Part shown: positions 10,346 through 20,703 of the stretch, piece after piece
How the letters are laid out: every line of letters begins with the position of its first letter
How positions within the stretch are numbered: position 1 is the stretch's first letter
Assembly (NCBI GenBank): GCA_963811335.1
Contig: CAWERB010000008.1
Span: forward strand, 1-64,000
Source: Trebonia sp963811335
GTDB lineage: Bacteria > Actinomycetota > Actinomycetes > Streptosporangiales > Streptosporangiaceae
DNA length: 64,000 nucleotides
Direction of reading: 5' to 3'
Notes under the pieces: model-generated
The model's database searches: none
The model's input: the letters and a program-made list of their open reading frames with translations, nothing else
What the model was told of the DNA's origin: nothing
Position numbers and translations under genes: made by a program

Positions 10346-10429
10346 CCCTCGCGCGCCGGGCCGGTCGGTGACACCGGGGTTCTGCGGCCCGTCGCTGAGG
10401 GTCCCGGGCCGTGAGACTGCGCTGGATGC

Positions 10430-11307
10430 TCAAGAGCGCGCTGATCGCAGTGCGGGGATCACCTCCTCGGCTATGTGCTGCATGCTGGCGTTCCGGTCCG
10501 GGCCAATGGGCAGGAAGCTGAATCCGGTGAAGCCGAGGTCGAGGAGGCCGTGTAGCTGGCCGAGGACCTGCGGGACGGTCCCGGTGACCGGGTCCGGCTG
10601 CGGGCTGGCGCCGGGGTCGATGCGGATGCCCAGGTTAAGGATGCCGCGGATGTCTTGCGGGGTGCCGGCCGGCGGCTTCGGCGGCGGCGTCGATCCGGTG
10701 CCGCATGGCGGGGATGTCCTCGGTGGGCATGTAGCCGAGGGAGGGGATCCAGCCGTCGGCGAGCCGGCCCGTGACGGCTAGGGCGCGGGGGCCGAAGGCG
10801 CCGGTCCAGACCGGGATCGGGCGAGCCGGGCGGGGTTCCATCTCAAGGTCGCGGACGCTGTGGTATCGCCCGTTCTGGCTGTAGCCGGGCTGGGTCCAGG
10901 AGCCGAGGATGACCTGGATGGCTTCGGCGAGGCCGTCGACTTTCTCGGCCGGGGACAGCGCCGGGCCTCCGAGCGCGGTGATCTCGGAGTCGGAGTAGCC
11001 GCCGCCCAGCCCGAGGATGAGGCGGCCGCCGGAGAGCAGGTCCAGTGACGCCACGAGCTTGGCGAGCATGGCCGGGCCGTCGGAACGGCACCGCGAGCAC
11101 GCGGCTGGCGACCTTGATCCGGCTGGTCTGCGCGGCGATCCAGGTCATCAGGACGGTGGCCTCGTAGCTGGGGTCCGGCCCGCAGGGATGGTCGGGGAGG
11201 GAGACGAAGTCGAGGCCGAGGCGTTCTGCCTCCTGGGCCAGCGCGACGGGGTCAGCGCCTGGCGCGGCAGAGGCGGGCACGCCGACCCCGAACAGCAGTT
11301 CAGTCAT
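10430..11307 (-). CDS. Luciferase-like (LLM class) flavin/F420-dependent oxidoreductase, two frameshifts
   Basis: About 292 residues after bridging breaks near 11080 and 10665. The N-terminus FGVGVPASAAPGADPVALAQ leads to a TIM-barrel luciferase-like fold, with LGLDFVSLPDHP, ATVLMTWIAAQTSRIKVASR, DLLSGGRLILGLGGGYSDSE and PIPVWTGAFGPRALAVTGRL in canonical order, and a C-terminus GFTGFSFLPIGPDRN. Family members use FMN or F420 to oxidise or reduce small molecules; the substrate cannot be inferred. The start codon overlaps the end of the truncated YczE frame (ATGA), suggesting translational coupling, and the whole unit is divergent from a MarR gene with shared operators. Confidence 0.85.
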
Positions 11308-11441
11308 CGCGGTTGTTTCCTTCCTGCCGGGTCGGGACCGAGCCGGGCGGGCACCATCAGCGCCAGGCTCACGCCGAACCCGGCAAGCCCGAGATACAGC
11401 CGCGCCAGGCGCGCCGCCCGCCTTACCCGGGCGCGAGCCAC
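11304..11441 (-). pseudogene. Truncated YczE-like membrane protein, N-terminal fragment
   Basis: A GTG at 11441 opens a 45-codon frame: basic start, then RLARLYLGLAGFGVSLALMV, then PARLGPDP. This matches the opening of YczE/YitT-type membrane proteins, where a first membrane helix is followed by an LGxDPWDVLHQG segment. Here the frame breaks off exactly after GPDP and joins the oxidoreductase start by an ATGA overlap. A deletion of the remaining membrane helices is the simplest explanation. The frame is below the usual gene-finder length limit. Confidence 0.5.
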
Positions 11442-11462
11442 GCGGAAGCCGCCGGCAGGTTT

Positions 11463-11504
11463 GCTGACATGTCAGCGACAGTAACGGTTCGCTGACATGT
11501 CAGC
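11463..11504. promoter_or_regulatory. Double palindromic operator between divergent MarR and oxidoreductase genes
   Basis: The 14-bp perfect palindrome GCTGACATGTCAGC occurs twice, at 11463-11476 and 11491-11504, centres 28 bp apart (nearly three helical turns, same face). The second copy lies immediately upstream of a TTAGAGT-like -10 box (11512-11518) for the MarR gene. MarR regulators typically bind such palindromes in divergent promoters and repress both directions until a ligand binds. The operator assignment is inferred from position and symmetry. Confidence 0.8.
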
Positions 11505-11525
11505 AAATGGCTTAGAGTGGCCATC

Positions 11526-12026
11526 ATGCCGTCACCCCGGTGGCTAACTGCCTCCCAAGAACGCGCATGGCGCCGGTACCGGCGCATGCGCACGCTGCTC
11601 GACCTGCAGATCGCGCGCGACCTCGGCCAGGACTCAGGCCTGTCCGATACCGACTACGACGTGCTGTCGATCCTGTCGGAAGGCCCCGGGGAAGGCTGGC
11701 GCTCCCGCGACCTCGGCACCAGGCTGTTCTGGTCCACCAGCCGGCTGGCGCACCACATCGGCCGCATGGAGCAGCGCGGCCTGGTAGCGCGCCAGCCCTG
11801 CCCTGGCGATGCGCGCGGCGCGATCATCACCCTGACCCCGCACGGCCGGGACACCCTCACCACCGCCGCGCCCCCGCATGTGGCCTCCGTCCGCCGCCAC
11901 CTGATCGACCTGCTCACCCCCGACGAGATAGCAGCCCTCGACGCCATCGCCACGAAGGTCATCGCCCACCTCGCCGGCCAGGACACCATTGAGCCGCCAG
12001 GCCCAGACCCGGCACGTGCTCCGTAA
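11526..12026 (+). CDS. MarR-family transcriptional regulator
   Basis: A 166-residue winged-helix protein. I prefer the ATG at 11526 over the GTG at 11517, because a TTAGAGT box ends 7 bp before it, which would give a nearly leaderless mRNA. The MarR pattern is complete: dimerisation helix at the N-terminus (RRYRRMRTLLDLQIARDLGQ), DYDVLSILSEGPGEGWRSRD, recognition helix STSRLAHHIGRMEQRGLVAR, and the wing with DARGAIITLTPHG. It probably controls itself and the divergent oxidoreductase through the two palindromes. Confidence 0.9.
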   Translation: MPSPRWLTASQERAWRRYRRMRTLLDLQIARDLGQDSGLSDTDYDVLSILSEGPGEGWRSRDLGTRLFWSTSRLAHHIGRMEQRGLVARQPCPGDARGAIITLTPHGRDTLTTAAPPHVASVRRHLIDLLTPDEIAALDAIATKVIAHLAGQDTIEPPGPDPARAP

Positions 12027-12101
12027 TGGCCAGCTAGCGCGCTCCGTCGCAACGCGCCTGAGGTGGGCGGGCCTACCCCGCAAGGGCGTAGAACCGGCGC
12101 G

Positions 12102-13586
12102 CTAGCGCAGCTGCCAGGTCGGCCCGGCCGGGGTGTCTTTTACCTCGACGCCGAGGGCGTCGAGTTCGGCGCGGATCTCGTCGGCGCGGGCCCAGTTCCG
12201 CGCCATGCGGGCCTCGGTGCGCTCCGCGATGAGCCGCTCGATGTCGGCCACCTCCTGAGGCGCGAGGTCGGCGGGGGTGCGCCGCTGGTCCACCTCGGCG
12301 AGCGGAAGGTCGCCGAGGCGCAGGCCGAGCAGGGCGTCGGCGGCGGCCACCACGACGCGCAGGCCGTCGGCGGTGATCTCCGGGTCGCGGAGCGCGTCCT
12401 GCAACGTGGCCAGGAGCTTCGGGGTGGCCAGGTCGCTGGCGATCGCCGCGTCGATCGCCTCGACGTAGGCGAGCGCGGTCTTGTCGCGGCCAGGGTCGGC
12501 GAGCGCGCGAGCCTCGTCCAGGGTTTCCGCGTGCGGGAGCGGGCGCAGCGGCGCCACCCGGGTGATGAGGCGGCGCAGCGTCGCCTGGGCGGCGTCCATC
12601 GCCGTCATGGTGAAGTCGAGCTGGCTGCGGTAGTGGCCGCCGAGCAGGAACAGCCGGTAGGCCATCGGGTGGTAGCCCGATTCGACCAGGTCGGCCAGGC
12701 GCAGGGTATGGCCGGCGGACTTGGCGATCTTCTGCGCGTCGAGCAGGACCCACTCGTTGTGCAGCCAGTACCGGACCCACGGCCTGCCGTCCCCGAGGAA
12801 CGCCTCGCTCTGGGCGATCTCGTTGACGTGGTGCAGCTCCCGGTGGTCGATGCCGCCGGTGTGGATGTCGAAGTGGTCGCCGAGCAGCGTCATGGACATC
12901 ACGGAGCATTCCAGGTGCCAGCCGGGCGCGCCCCAGCCCCACGGGGAGTTCCACCGCATGATGCGGCGGACTCCCGGCTCCTCGGCCCGCCACAGCGCGA
13001 AGTCACTGCCCAGCTTGCGCCCCTCGACGTGCTCAACGCGGCCGGTCTCCCGCTGCCCGGCCAGGTCAAGCAGGGCGAGCTGGCCGTAGCCCGGCGACTT
13101 GGAGGTGTCGAAGTACAGCCCGGACGGCAGCTGGTAGGTGTAACCGAGCTCCTCGAGCCGGACCGCGAACTCGATCATCTGGTCCACGTAGGCGCTGGCC
13201 CGCGGGTACACGTCGGCCGGCTGGACGTTCAGCGCGGCCAGGGCCGCCAGCCAGTCCTGCGTGTAGAACTCGGCGACCTCCTCGACGGACCGGCGCTCCC
13301 GCTCCGCGGCGAGCTCAAGCTTGTCCTCGCCGGTGTCGGAGTCGGCGACGGCGTGCCCGACGTCGGTGATGTTGACGACGTGCCGTACCGCGATGCCCTT
13401 CCAGCGCAGCGCGCGGCGCAGCGTGTCGGCGAACACGTACGGCCGCATGTTGCCCAGGTGCTGGTAGGCGTAGACGGTGGGGCCGCAGCTGTACAGGCCC
13501 ACGACATCGGCGGACGGCGCGAAGTCCTCCGTCAGCCGTCCGAGCGAGTTGTAGAGCCGCAGCTGATGACCGGTCACCCAAGCCAT
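12102..13586 (-). CDS. cysS: Cysteine--tRNA ligase
   Basis: An intact 494-residue class I aminoacyl-tRNA synthetase. CGPTVYAYQHLGNMRPYV carries the zinc cysteine and the HIGH-like HLGN; GWHLECSVMSMTLLG and HHVNEIAQSEAF give the remaining zinc ligands; KIAKSAGHTLRL occupies the KMSKS position. The C-terminal helical anticodon-binding region ends with RADEIRAELDALGVEVKDT. Length fits the family. KIAKS in place of KMSKS suggests a divergent, perhaps second, CysRS, although adenylate-forming lysines are kept. It starts 7 bp after the acyl-CoA ligase stop, so the two share a transcript. Confidence 0.93.
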   Translation of the reverse strand: MAWVTGHQLRLYNSLGRLTEDFAPSADVVGLYSCGPTVYAYQHLGNMRPYVFADTLRRALRWKGIAVRHVVNITDVGHAVADSDTGEDKLELAAERERRSVEEVAEFYTQDWLAALAALNVQPADVYPRASAYVDQMIEFAVRLEELGYTYQLPSGLYFDTSKSPGYGQLALLDLAGQRETGRVEHVEGRKLGSDFALWRAEEPGVRRIMRWNSPWGWGAPGWHLECSVMSMTLLGDHFDIHTGGIDHRELHHVNEIAQSEAFLGDGRPWVRYWLHNEWVLLDAQKIAKSAGHTLRLADLVESGYHPMAYRLFLLGGHYRSQLDFTMTAMDAAQATLRRLITRVAPLRPLPHAETLDEARALADPGRDKTALAYVEAIDAAIASDLATPKLLATLQDALRDPEITADGLRVVVAAADALLGLRLGDLPLAEVDQRRTPADLAPQEVADIERLIAERTEARMARNWARADEIRAELDALGVEVKDTPAGPTWQLR

Positions 13587-13593
13587 GATAGGG

Positions 13594-15424
13594 CTAGCCG
13601 TACAGCTCCTCGATCTCCTTCGCGTAGCGGTCGATGATCACCCGGCGCTTGCGCTTCATCGACGGGGTGAGCTCGCCAGACTGCGTGGTCCACTCGGTCG
13701 GCAGCAGCACCCACCGGCGCACCTGCTCAGGCCGGGCCAGGTGCGAGTTAGCCGCGGCGACGCCGCGCTCGACCTCAGCCAGAACGTCGGCGTGTGTCAC
13801 CAGGCCGGCGAGCGACTCGAACGGGATGCCGCGGGCCCGCGCCCAGGCCGGCGCCGCGTCCGGGTCGAGCACGAGCAGCGCGGTCACGTAGTTGCGCCGG
13901 TCCCCGATCGCGCAGGCCTGGCCGATCAGCGGGTGCCGCTGCAGCTCGTACTCCACCTGGGCGGGCGAGACGTTCTTGCCGCCTGAGGTGATGATGAGCT
14001 CCTTCTTCCGGTCGACGATCTTCAGGAAGCCCGCGTCGTCCAGTTGCCCGATGTCGCCGGTGTGCAGCCAGCCGTCGGCGTCGATCGTCGCCATGGTCAG
14101 CTCCGGGTCCTTGTAGTAGCCGCCCATCACCAGCGGGCCGCGGACCAGGACCTCGCCGTCGTCGGCGATGCGCACCTCCATCCCGGGGAACGCCGGGCCG
14201 ACCGCCCCGGTGCGGGCCGCCTCCGGTGCGGCGAGCGTCGCGGCGTTGGACAGCTCGCTCATCCCCCAGCCCTCGGTCAGCGGGACGCCGAGCGCGCGGA
14301 AGAACTCGACGATCTCCGGGTCGATCGGCGCCGCGCCGGTGGTCGCGATTTTGCATTGGTCAAGCCCGATCCTGGTGAGGACCGCCTGCTTGGCCGCGTC
14401 GGGCAGCGCGCGGACTTTATTGGGATCGACGGTGGGCAGCACGGCCCGCAACGCGGCGTGCAGCTTCTCCCACACCCGCGGGATGCCGATCAGCGCGGTC
14501 GGCCGGGCCTGCGCGGCGACCTCGAAGAGGCGGAGTTGGTCAGGACAGTACGCCAGCGTTACCGGGTGCGAGAGCGGCCCCCAGTGGTCCACGGTGCGGC
14601 CGGTGACGTGCGCCATCGGCAGGTAGGAGACCAGCGTGGCGGTGCCGTCCGGGCCCACCTGGTCCGCAAGCGGTATCACCCGCAGCGTCGCCTGCTGGCC
14701 GTAGCGGACGTTCCTGTGGGTGATCATCACCGCCTTGGGACGGCCGGTGGTGCCCGAGGTGTAGATGAGCGTCGCCAGGGTGTCCGGCGCCACCTGCCGC
14801 CAGCCGCGCTCGAAGGCGCCGGGATCGAGTTCCGCCTCGGCGTGGCCGAGGTCGAGCAGCGCCTGCCAGCCGAGCGCCTGGGTCTCCCCCGGCCAGTGTC
14901 ATCCCGCGGCAGCGTCTTGGTCAGCGGGCGAGCTCGTCGCCGAGCACGACCACCGCGCGCAGCTGCGGCAGCCGCCCCTGGATCGAGTCGAGCACGGGCA
15001 GGAACTCGCGCTCGACGATCACCACGGTCGCCGCGCAGTGGTCGATGATGTCGGCGGCCTGCTCGGGCGCGACCGTCGGGTAGATGAACACCGGGACGCC
15101 GCGCGCGTGCATCACCGCGTAGTCCGCGATCGTCGCCTCCGACCGGTTCCGCGACCAGACCGCCGCGAACTCACCCGGCCGCAGCCCGGCCGCGGTGAGG
15201 CCGAGGGCCGCGTCTTTTACGTGGTCATGCAGCTGCCGGTAGGTCAGCGACCGCCACTCATCCCCGGCCTGCCACTGGTGCGCCACGACGTCGGGCGCCT
15301 GCGCCACCGTCTCGGCGAACTCGGTGAGCAGCGTCGAGCCCGCGATCTCGGCCTCGATCTCGGCCCGGGCGGCGGCCACGTCCTCGGGGACACCGGGCCA
15401 GTCAGTGAAAGTCATGGCGAACAT
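13594..15424 (-). CDS. Long-chain fatty acid--CoA ligase (AMP-forming), one frameshift
   Basis: About 609 residues with a break near 14910, where GDELAR changes to the frame continuing LGWQALLDLGHAEAELDP. The motifs of the ANL superfamily are complete: LIYTSGTTGRPKAVMITHRN (ATP loop), GWGMSELSNAATL, LHTGDIGQLDDAGFLKIVD and RKKELIITSGGKNVSPAQVE. The N-terminal domain (WRSLTYRQLHDHVKDAALGL, FAAVWSRNRSEATIADYAVM) fits FAA1-type enzymes. It activates fatty acids to acyl-CoA via acyl-AMP, in the cytoplasm or at the membrane. No signal or membrane helices are seen. Gene order suggests co-transcription with cysS downstream. Confidence 0.9.
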
Positions 15425-15538
15425 TGTGACCCGTGCACCGGCCGCTGACCAGTCACCCGAGGCGGCTTGCTGGTTGCTGTGCGACTACGGAGGGTAGTCA
15501 AGCACCTGGTCTGACGGGACACACCAAGGGGGATTCGG

Positions 15539-17298
15539 ATGAGCAAGATCAACCGGCGGGGACGGTATCCTGGCAGCGGCGGTGACCGCGGGCGCGGCGG
15601 CGGCGGGCACCTCGCTGGCGGGGGGCGCAGCTGGGGCCACCGCGCTGGCGGACGTCGTGCCCGCGGCGCCGACGCGGTGACGCACGCGCCGGCCGCGACC
15701 GGGAGCGGCTCGGTCAGCTACGGCTTCAAGACCCTGGACGACCGGGCGGACCCGACATTCAACCAGCTTCTCGGGATCAACAACAACGGCACGATCGCCG
15801 GGTACTTCGGCTCCGGCGCGGCCGGCCACCCGAACCAGGGCTACCGGCTGCTGCCGCCCCACGGGCACGGCAGCTACCAGAGCGAGAACTTCCCCGGCGC
15901 CGTGCAGACCCAGGTCACCGGGCTGAACAACCTGGGCGTGACGGTCGGGTTCTGGTCGTCGGCGAACAACGCCAGCATGGTCAACGACAACTCCGGCTTC
16001 TGGGCGCTGGGCGGCCAGTTCCACAACGCGAACTTCCCGGCCGGCTCGCTGGCCAGCCCTCCGGTGGACCAGCTGCTCGGCGTCAACGACAGCGGCGTCG
16101 CGGTCGGCTTCTGGACCGACGCCAACGGCGACAATCACGGCTACCTGGTCAACGTCAGCACCGGCACTTATCGCTCGGTGACCGACCCGAACGCGCCGGG
16201 TGCCAGCCTGACCGCCGCCGCGATCAACTCGGGCGGCGCCATCGCGGGCTTTTACACCAACCAGAGCGGGAACACCGACGGCTTCCTCATGGCAGGCAAC
16301 ACGTTCATCGACCTGTCCGTGCCAGGCGCGTCGTCCACGATGGCACTCGGCGTGAACGACAACGACGAGGTGGTCGGCACGTACACGGCCGGCAGCGGCA
16401 GCAGCGCGGCAACGCACGGGTTCAGCTGGACGCTAGGCGGCGGCTTCCAGAGCATCGATGACCCGCGCGGCGTGGGCACCACCACGATCAACGGCGTGAA
16501 CGACGCCGGCGACCTGGTCGGGTTCTACGTGGACGGCGCCGGCAACACGGACGGGATGCTCGCGGCGCCCAAGGCAGCGGTCCAGGTCCCGCAGGTGCCG
16601 ATGCCCCAGGGCACGGTCACGCTCGGCCGCGACGGCTCGGGTGCCGTTGACGCCGCCGTTACCGCCTTCGGGCTGACGCCGGGCTCATCGCACGTCGTGG
16701 AGCTGGTAAACCCGGCCGGCGGCGTTATCGCCTCCTTCGGGACGCTGACCGCGAACGGCGCCGGCGCCGCGCAGGCCACCCTGGACAGCGGCGACAAGTC
16801 CACGCCCGGCCAGTGGAGCGTGGTGATACTGAACGGCACGGCGGGCGACCCGGTCTCCGCCGAGCCCATCGCGGAGACCGCCGGGTCCACGGCCGGCCCG
16901 AACACCTACCAGTTCCTCCCGGTCGAGGCCGACTCTCACGGTGCGAGCCACGGCACCCCGCAGGGCTCGGCCGTCGTCAGCTACGACCCGAACGCGCAGA
17001 CCATCTCGGTCACCGTGAACGCCAGCGGGCTCACCCCCGGCGCGCACGCCGCGCACATCCACCTCGGCAGCTGCCGGTCCCAGGGCGCCGTGCAGTACAT
17101 GCTGACGGACTTCACCGCGAGCCGGCGGGCCAGATCGTGAACCAGACCCGGACGGTCACCAACGTGACCACCCCGCTGCCCGCCAGCGGCTGGTACCTCA
17201 ACCTGCACCAGGGCAACAGCAGCAACATCCTGGCCAACGGCAGCCCGACGATCAACTTCCGTCCGCTGCTCTGCGCTGACCTCGTGAACCAGGGCTAG
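15539..17298 (+). CDS. Secreted HAF-repeat/CHRD-domain protein 1, indels
   Basis: Starts MSKINRRG after an AAGGGGG site. The signal peptide is visible only in the +1 frame (GILAAAVTAGAAAAGTSLAG, with an AxA-like end); two compensating indels at about 15562 and 15680 hide it. Residues 60-340 are HAF-type repeats of about 50 residues, each with a GINNNGTIAGYF / GVNDSGVAVGFW / GVNDAGDLVGFY core, probably a beta-propeller. The C-terminal 180 residues hold a CHRD-like domain (VTVNASGLTPGAHAAHIHLG). A one-base deletion near 17120, proven by comparison with the near-identical paralogue, precedes the end NFRPLLCADLVNQG. Predicted extracellular; ligand unknown, though clustered His in HAAHIH could bind metal. 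Confidence 0.8.
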
Positions 17299-17308
17299 CG
17301 ACGCGGGC
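16951..17308 (+). repeat. Near-identical 358-bp segment, copy 1
   Basis: Encodes the CHRD C-terminus of the first HAF protein plus 10 bp past the stop. It is almost identical to 22288-22646, with differences confined to a few bases near 17120 and 17275. Identity continues over the stop codon, which points to recent duplication or gene conversion, not protein-level selection. Copy 1 is one base shorter, which locates the frameshift. Confidence 0.85.
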
Positions 17309-17317
17309 GGGTGCCAC

Positions 17318-17352
17318 GCGGAGGGAACGGGAGCAGCCTTCCGTTCCTCCGC
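17318..17352. terminator. Bidirectional hairpin terminator
   Basis: Stem GCGGAGGGAACGG / CCGTTCCTCCGC with one bulged base and a 10-nt loop, placed between two convergent genes (stops at 17298 and 17358). No long U-tract, as is common in actinobacteria. Confidence 0.7.
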
Positions 17353-17357
17353 CGTTC

Positions 17358-20300
17358 TCAGCCGCGGCCAGCCAGCCGCTCGGCCAGGGCCCTCGTCTCC
17401 GCCGCTGGAGGGACGCCGACCCGCTCGTTGAGCAGCGCGGCGAGGTCAGCGTAATGCCGCACCGCCCGGGCTGTCTCGCCGAGGCTGTCCCAGCAGGTCA
17501 TCAGGTCACGGTGGGCCGACTCGTTCAGCGGCTCGTGCTCGACCGCCCGTCGGAAGACAGTGACCGCCGCCCGGTAGTTCCCCGCCGCCATGTGCAGCCG
17601 TCCGGCCGCAAGCAGCGCGGTCTCGAACCGGCGGCGGAGCTCGTCGCGGCGGACGTTCGCCCACTCCCCCGTCGACATCCCGGCGAGGAAGTCCCCGCCG
17701 TACGCGGCGATCGCGCGCCGCAAGTCCGGCAGCCCGGCGCTTGCCGGGCGGGCGCGGCCGGCGGCGGCCAGCGACGACTCGAACTCATCGACATCGCAGT
17801 CGAATGTCCGGTCCCGGTTCACGGAGTAATGGCCCGCCGCGTACACGATCCAGTCGTGGTCACCGAGGGCGCGGCGCAACTCCCGCAGCGCGGTGTGCAG
17901 TGCGTTGCCGAGCTGCTTGCCGGAAAGCTCGGGCCACAATGCCGCCCCGAGTTGCTCCCTGGTCAGCGGCGGCGACGTGATCAGCAGGAATAGCAGCTCG
18001 CGCGGTTTAGCGTAGCTCCAGTCGGCGGCGGTGAGCGCGGTGCCGCCGAGCTCCACCATCGCCCGGCCGAGCGCGCGCACGCGCAGCGGGCCGGCCTGCC
18101 GCGCCGGCGGTGCGTGGGCGGCGGGCGACGGGGGTGGAGGTGGAGGTGGGGGTGGAGGGGGCGGCGGCTGACCGATCAGGATCGGTGTCGCGCCGGTCAA
18201 CGGCGACGCGAACGGCTGATCCGTCAGGACGGGTGTCGCGCCGGTCAGCGGCGAGGTAACGAGACCTGGGGGAACGCGGGGCGGGCTGGCCGGCGGGCCA
18301 GCGCGGTCCTGGGCGGGAGGAACGCGGGGAGAGGTATCAGCCGGGGCCTGCGGCGGCTGCCTGATTGTTCCTTCGAAGTCGTCCGGGTCGGACGCGGCGC
18401 CGCCGCGCTCCCAGGCCGCTTCCCAGGCGGCCTGGCCGAGCGCGTCCCTGGCCGCAGCGACGGACCGGGCGTGCTGCGAGCGCTCGCACGGCGCGAGGAC
18501 AGCGCCGATCGCCACCCGGGTCGCGTGTGCGAGGCCGAGCAGGCACGCCGCCCGCTCGGCGCGCCGGCCGTCGGGCCGGCCGGCCGTGACGACCGCGGCG
18601 AGGTCCTCGAGGACGCTCGCCATCCGCCAGCGGTCGCGGAGCTCGCGGTGCGTGGCGTAGCTCAGCCGCAGCCGGGCCTCGGCGCCCGCCAGGTCGCCCC
18701 GTTCCAGCGCGACGAGGCCCAGCTGCTCTTCGCACCAGGCGATCCCCTCACGGAACCCGATCGACTGCGACAGCTCGCGGGACTCAGTGAGCAGCGCCGT
18801 CGCCGCTGCGAGGTCGCCGCGGTAGCGGGCCGCCGCGCCCAGGCTGATCAGCGACCACGCGGTGCCCTCCACGTCGCCGAGTGCACGGAACGCGGTCAAT
18901 GCCTGCGTGCACTCGGTGACCGCCCAGTCCAGGTCCTGCCGCAGCCAGGAGACGAAGCCGAGGTAGCTGTGCGCGCTGGCCTCCGCCCACGGGTCACCGG
19001 CGGCCCTGGCCAGTTCCAGGCTCTCCGCGTGCAGCTGCGCCGACCTGGCGTACCTGCCCTGCTCACGGGCCACGCTGCCGAGGACCTGCAGGCAGGCGGC
19101 GATCCCGGTATCGTCACCGAGCTCGCGGAACAAGGCCAGGGCCGCGTCAAGGCGGCGGACCGCGGGCTCGTAATCGCATTGCAGGTGCGCGAGCCGGCCG
19201 CTGCCGTACAGCGCCTGGGCGCGGTACCTGGGCGGTGCAGCCGGGTCCGCGGCCACTGCCCGGTCCATCCACTCGCGTATCTCGTGGTAGTGGCCGCGCA
19301 GGTAGGCGTAGCGGCCGAGCTGGCCGACGATCCGCAGCGCCGCGACCGCGTCGCCGGCGTTGACCGCGTACTCGGTGGCCACTCTGAGGTTGGCCCGTTC
19401 GGCGTCGAGACGGTCGAGCTCAGCCTCGAGCTGGGCCGCCGCGGCGTGCTCGACGCAGTCGCACGCCTGCCTCGGTGAACTCGGTGTAGTAGTCCAGGTG
19501 CGCCCGGCATGCCTGGTCGCGCTCGCCCGCCAGGGCGAGCTTGTCCGCCGCGTACTCGCGGATCGTGGCGAGCAGGCGGTAACGCTCGCCGTCGACCTGG
19601 AGCAGGGACTTGTCCGCCAGCCTGGCCAGCAGGTCAAGCACCTGACCTTTCCCGATGCCGCTGAAGGCCGCGACCCGTTCCGCGGCGCGCAGCGTGAAGC
19701 CGTCGGCGAAGACCGCTAGCCGCCGGAAGACCGCCCGTTCCTGTCCGCTGAGCAGCTCATGGGACCAGTCGAGGGTGGCGCGCAGCGCCTGGTGCCTGGG
19801 CGGGGCGGACCGGGCGCCCCCGGTAAGCACGCCGAACACGTCGTCGAGCCGTTCGGCGAGCTGCCGGACCGAGAGCACGCGCATCCGGGCGGCGGCCAGT
19901 TCGATCGCCAGCGGCAGCCCGTCGAGCCGCGCGCATACCTGGGCGACGGCCTGCCGGTTGGCGTCGGTGACGGCGAAGGACGGCGCGACCAGCCGGGCCC
20001 GCTCCTCGAAGAGCCTGGTCGCGTGCGCGGGCCCGAGCGGCGGTACCAGCCAGGAGCGCTCCCCCTCGACGCCGAGCGACTCGCGGCTGGTGACGAGGAA
20101 GCTGAGCGACGGGCACTGGGCGAGCAGGCTCTCGGCGAGGCCCGCGACGGCCGCGGCGAGATGCTCGCAGTTGTCGAGTACGACAAGGACCGGCCGGCGC
20201 GGGTCGCCGGCATCTCCCCGGGCCGCCAGGTGCGCGGCGATGGCATCGGCCGGGTCGACGCCAGGAGTCTCGGGTATGCCGAGGCTGGCGGCCACCGCCA

Positions 20301-20565
20301 GGGCGATGACCCGCGGGTCGTCCAGGGGGGCGAGCTCAACCCAGGCAACGTCGGCCGCCCCGGTGGCCTGGACGCCCGGGGTCACGGCGCCGGCCAGCCC
20401 GGCCGCGGCGGCCAGCGCCAGCCGCGTCTTGCCCGCGCCGCCTGGGCCGGTGAGCGTGAGCAGGCGGCAGCCGGCGAGGGCACGGGTCAGCTCGCCAAGT
20501 TCCGCATCCCGACCCACCAGCGGCGTCAGCCGCACGGGGAGCCGCCCTGTGGTCAGCATCGCCAT
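17358..20565 (-). CDS. AfsR-like STAND regulator with C-terminal SARP domain, one frameshift
   Basis: About 1,070 residues with a break near 19475. Order: NB-ARC ATPase (LTLTGPGGAGKTRLALAAAA Walker A; RPVLVVLDNCEH Walker B; LVTSRESLGVEGERSW sensor; GLPLAIELAAARM), winged-helix, TPR repeats (residues 400-690), a linker with 13 consecutive prolines, then an OmpR-type DNA-binding domain (ELLFLLITSPPLTREQLGAA, LGNALHTALRELRRALGD) and BTAD (FECDV-like FDCDVDEFESSLAAAGRARP to VPPAAETRALAERL). In AfsR and most SARPs the DNA-binding and BTAD parts come first, so the order is inverted. Start chosen at 20565, just before LPVRLTPLVGRDAEL. It lies between two secreted CHRD genes and may regulate them. 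Confidence 0.85.
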
Positions 20566-20703
20566 CGGTTTGGTCGCTCGCTCCGCGTCTCGCCGTTCCG
20601 CTTGTGGCCACGTACTTAAAGAAAGCTTAACGACGCCAATCAAACACGGCACGCCGCGGAAGCGGGCTAGGGCCTTACTGAGCCAGATGTTAGGAATTCG
20701 TTT

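Noticed and set aside
12063..13637. Long plus-strand frame of 524 codons
   Set aside because: It is antisense to cysS, which has all synthetase motifs; long antisense frames are usual in DNA of this GC content. The same applies to 49839-51782 (+) and 60879-62279 (-).
18128..18170. G-rich plus-strand run as a regulatory quadruplex
   Set aside because: It is the complement of the proline codons in the regulator's linker, so amino-acid composition explains it.
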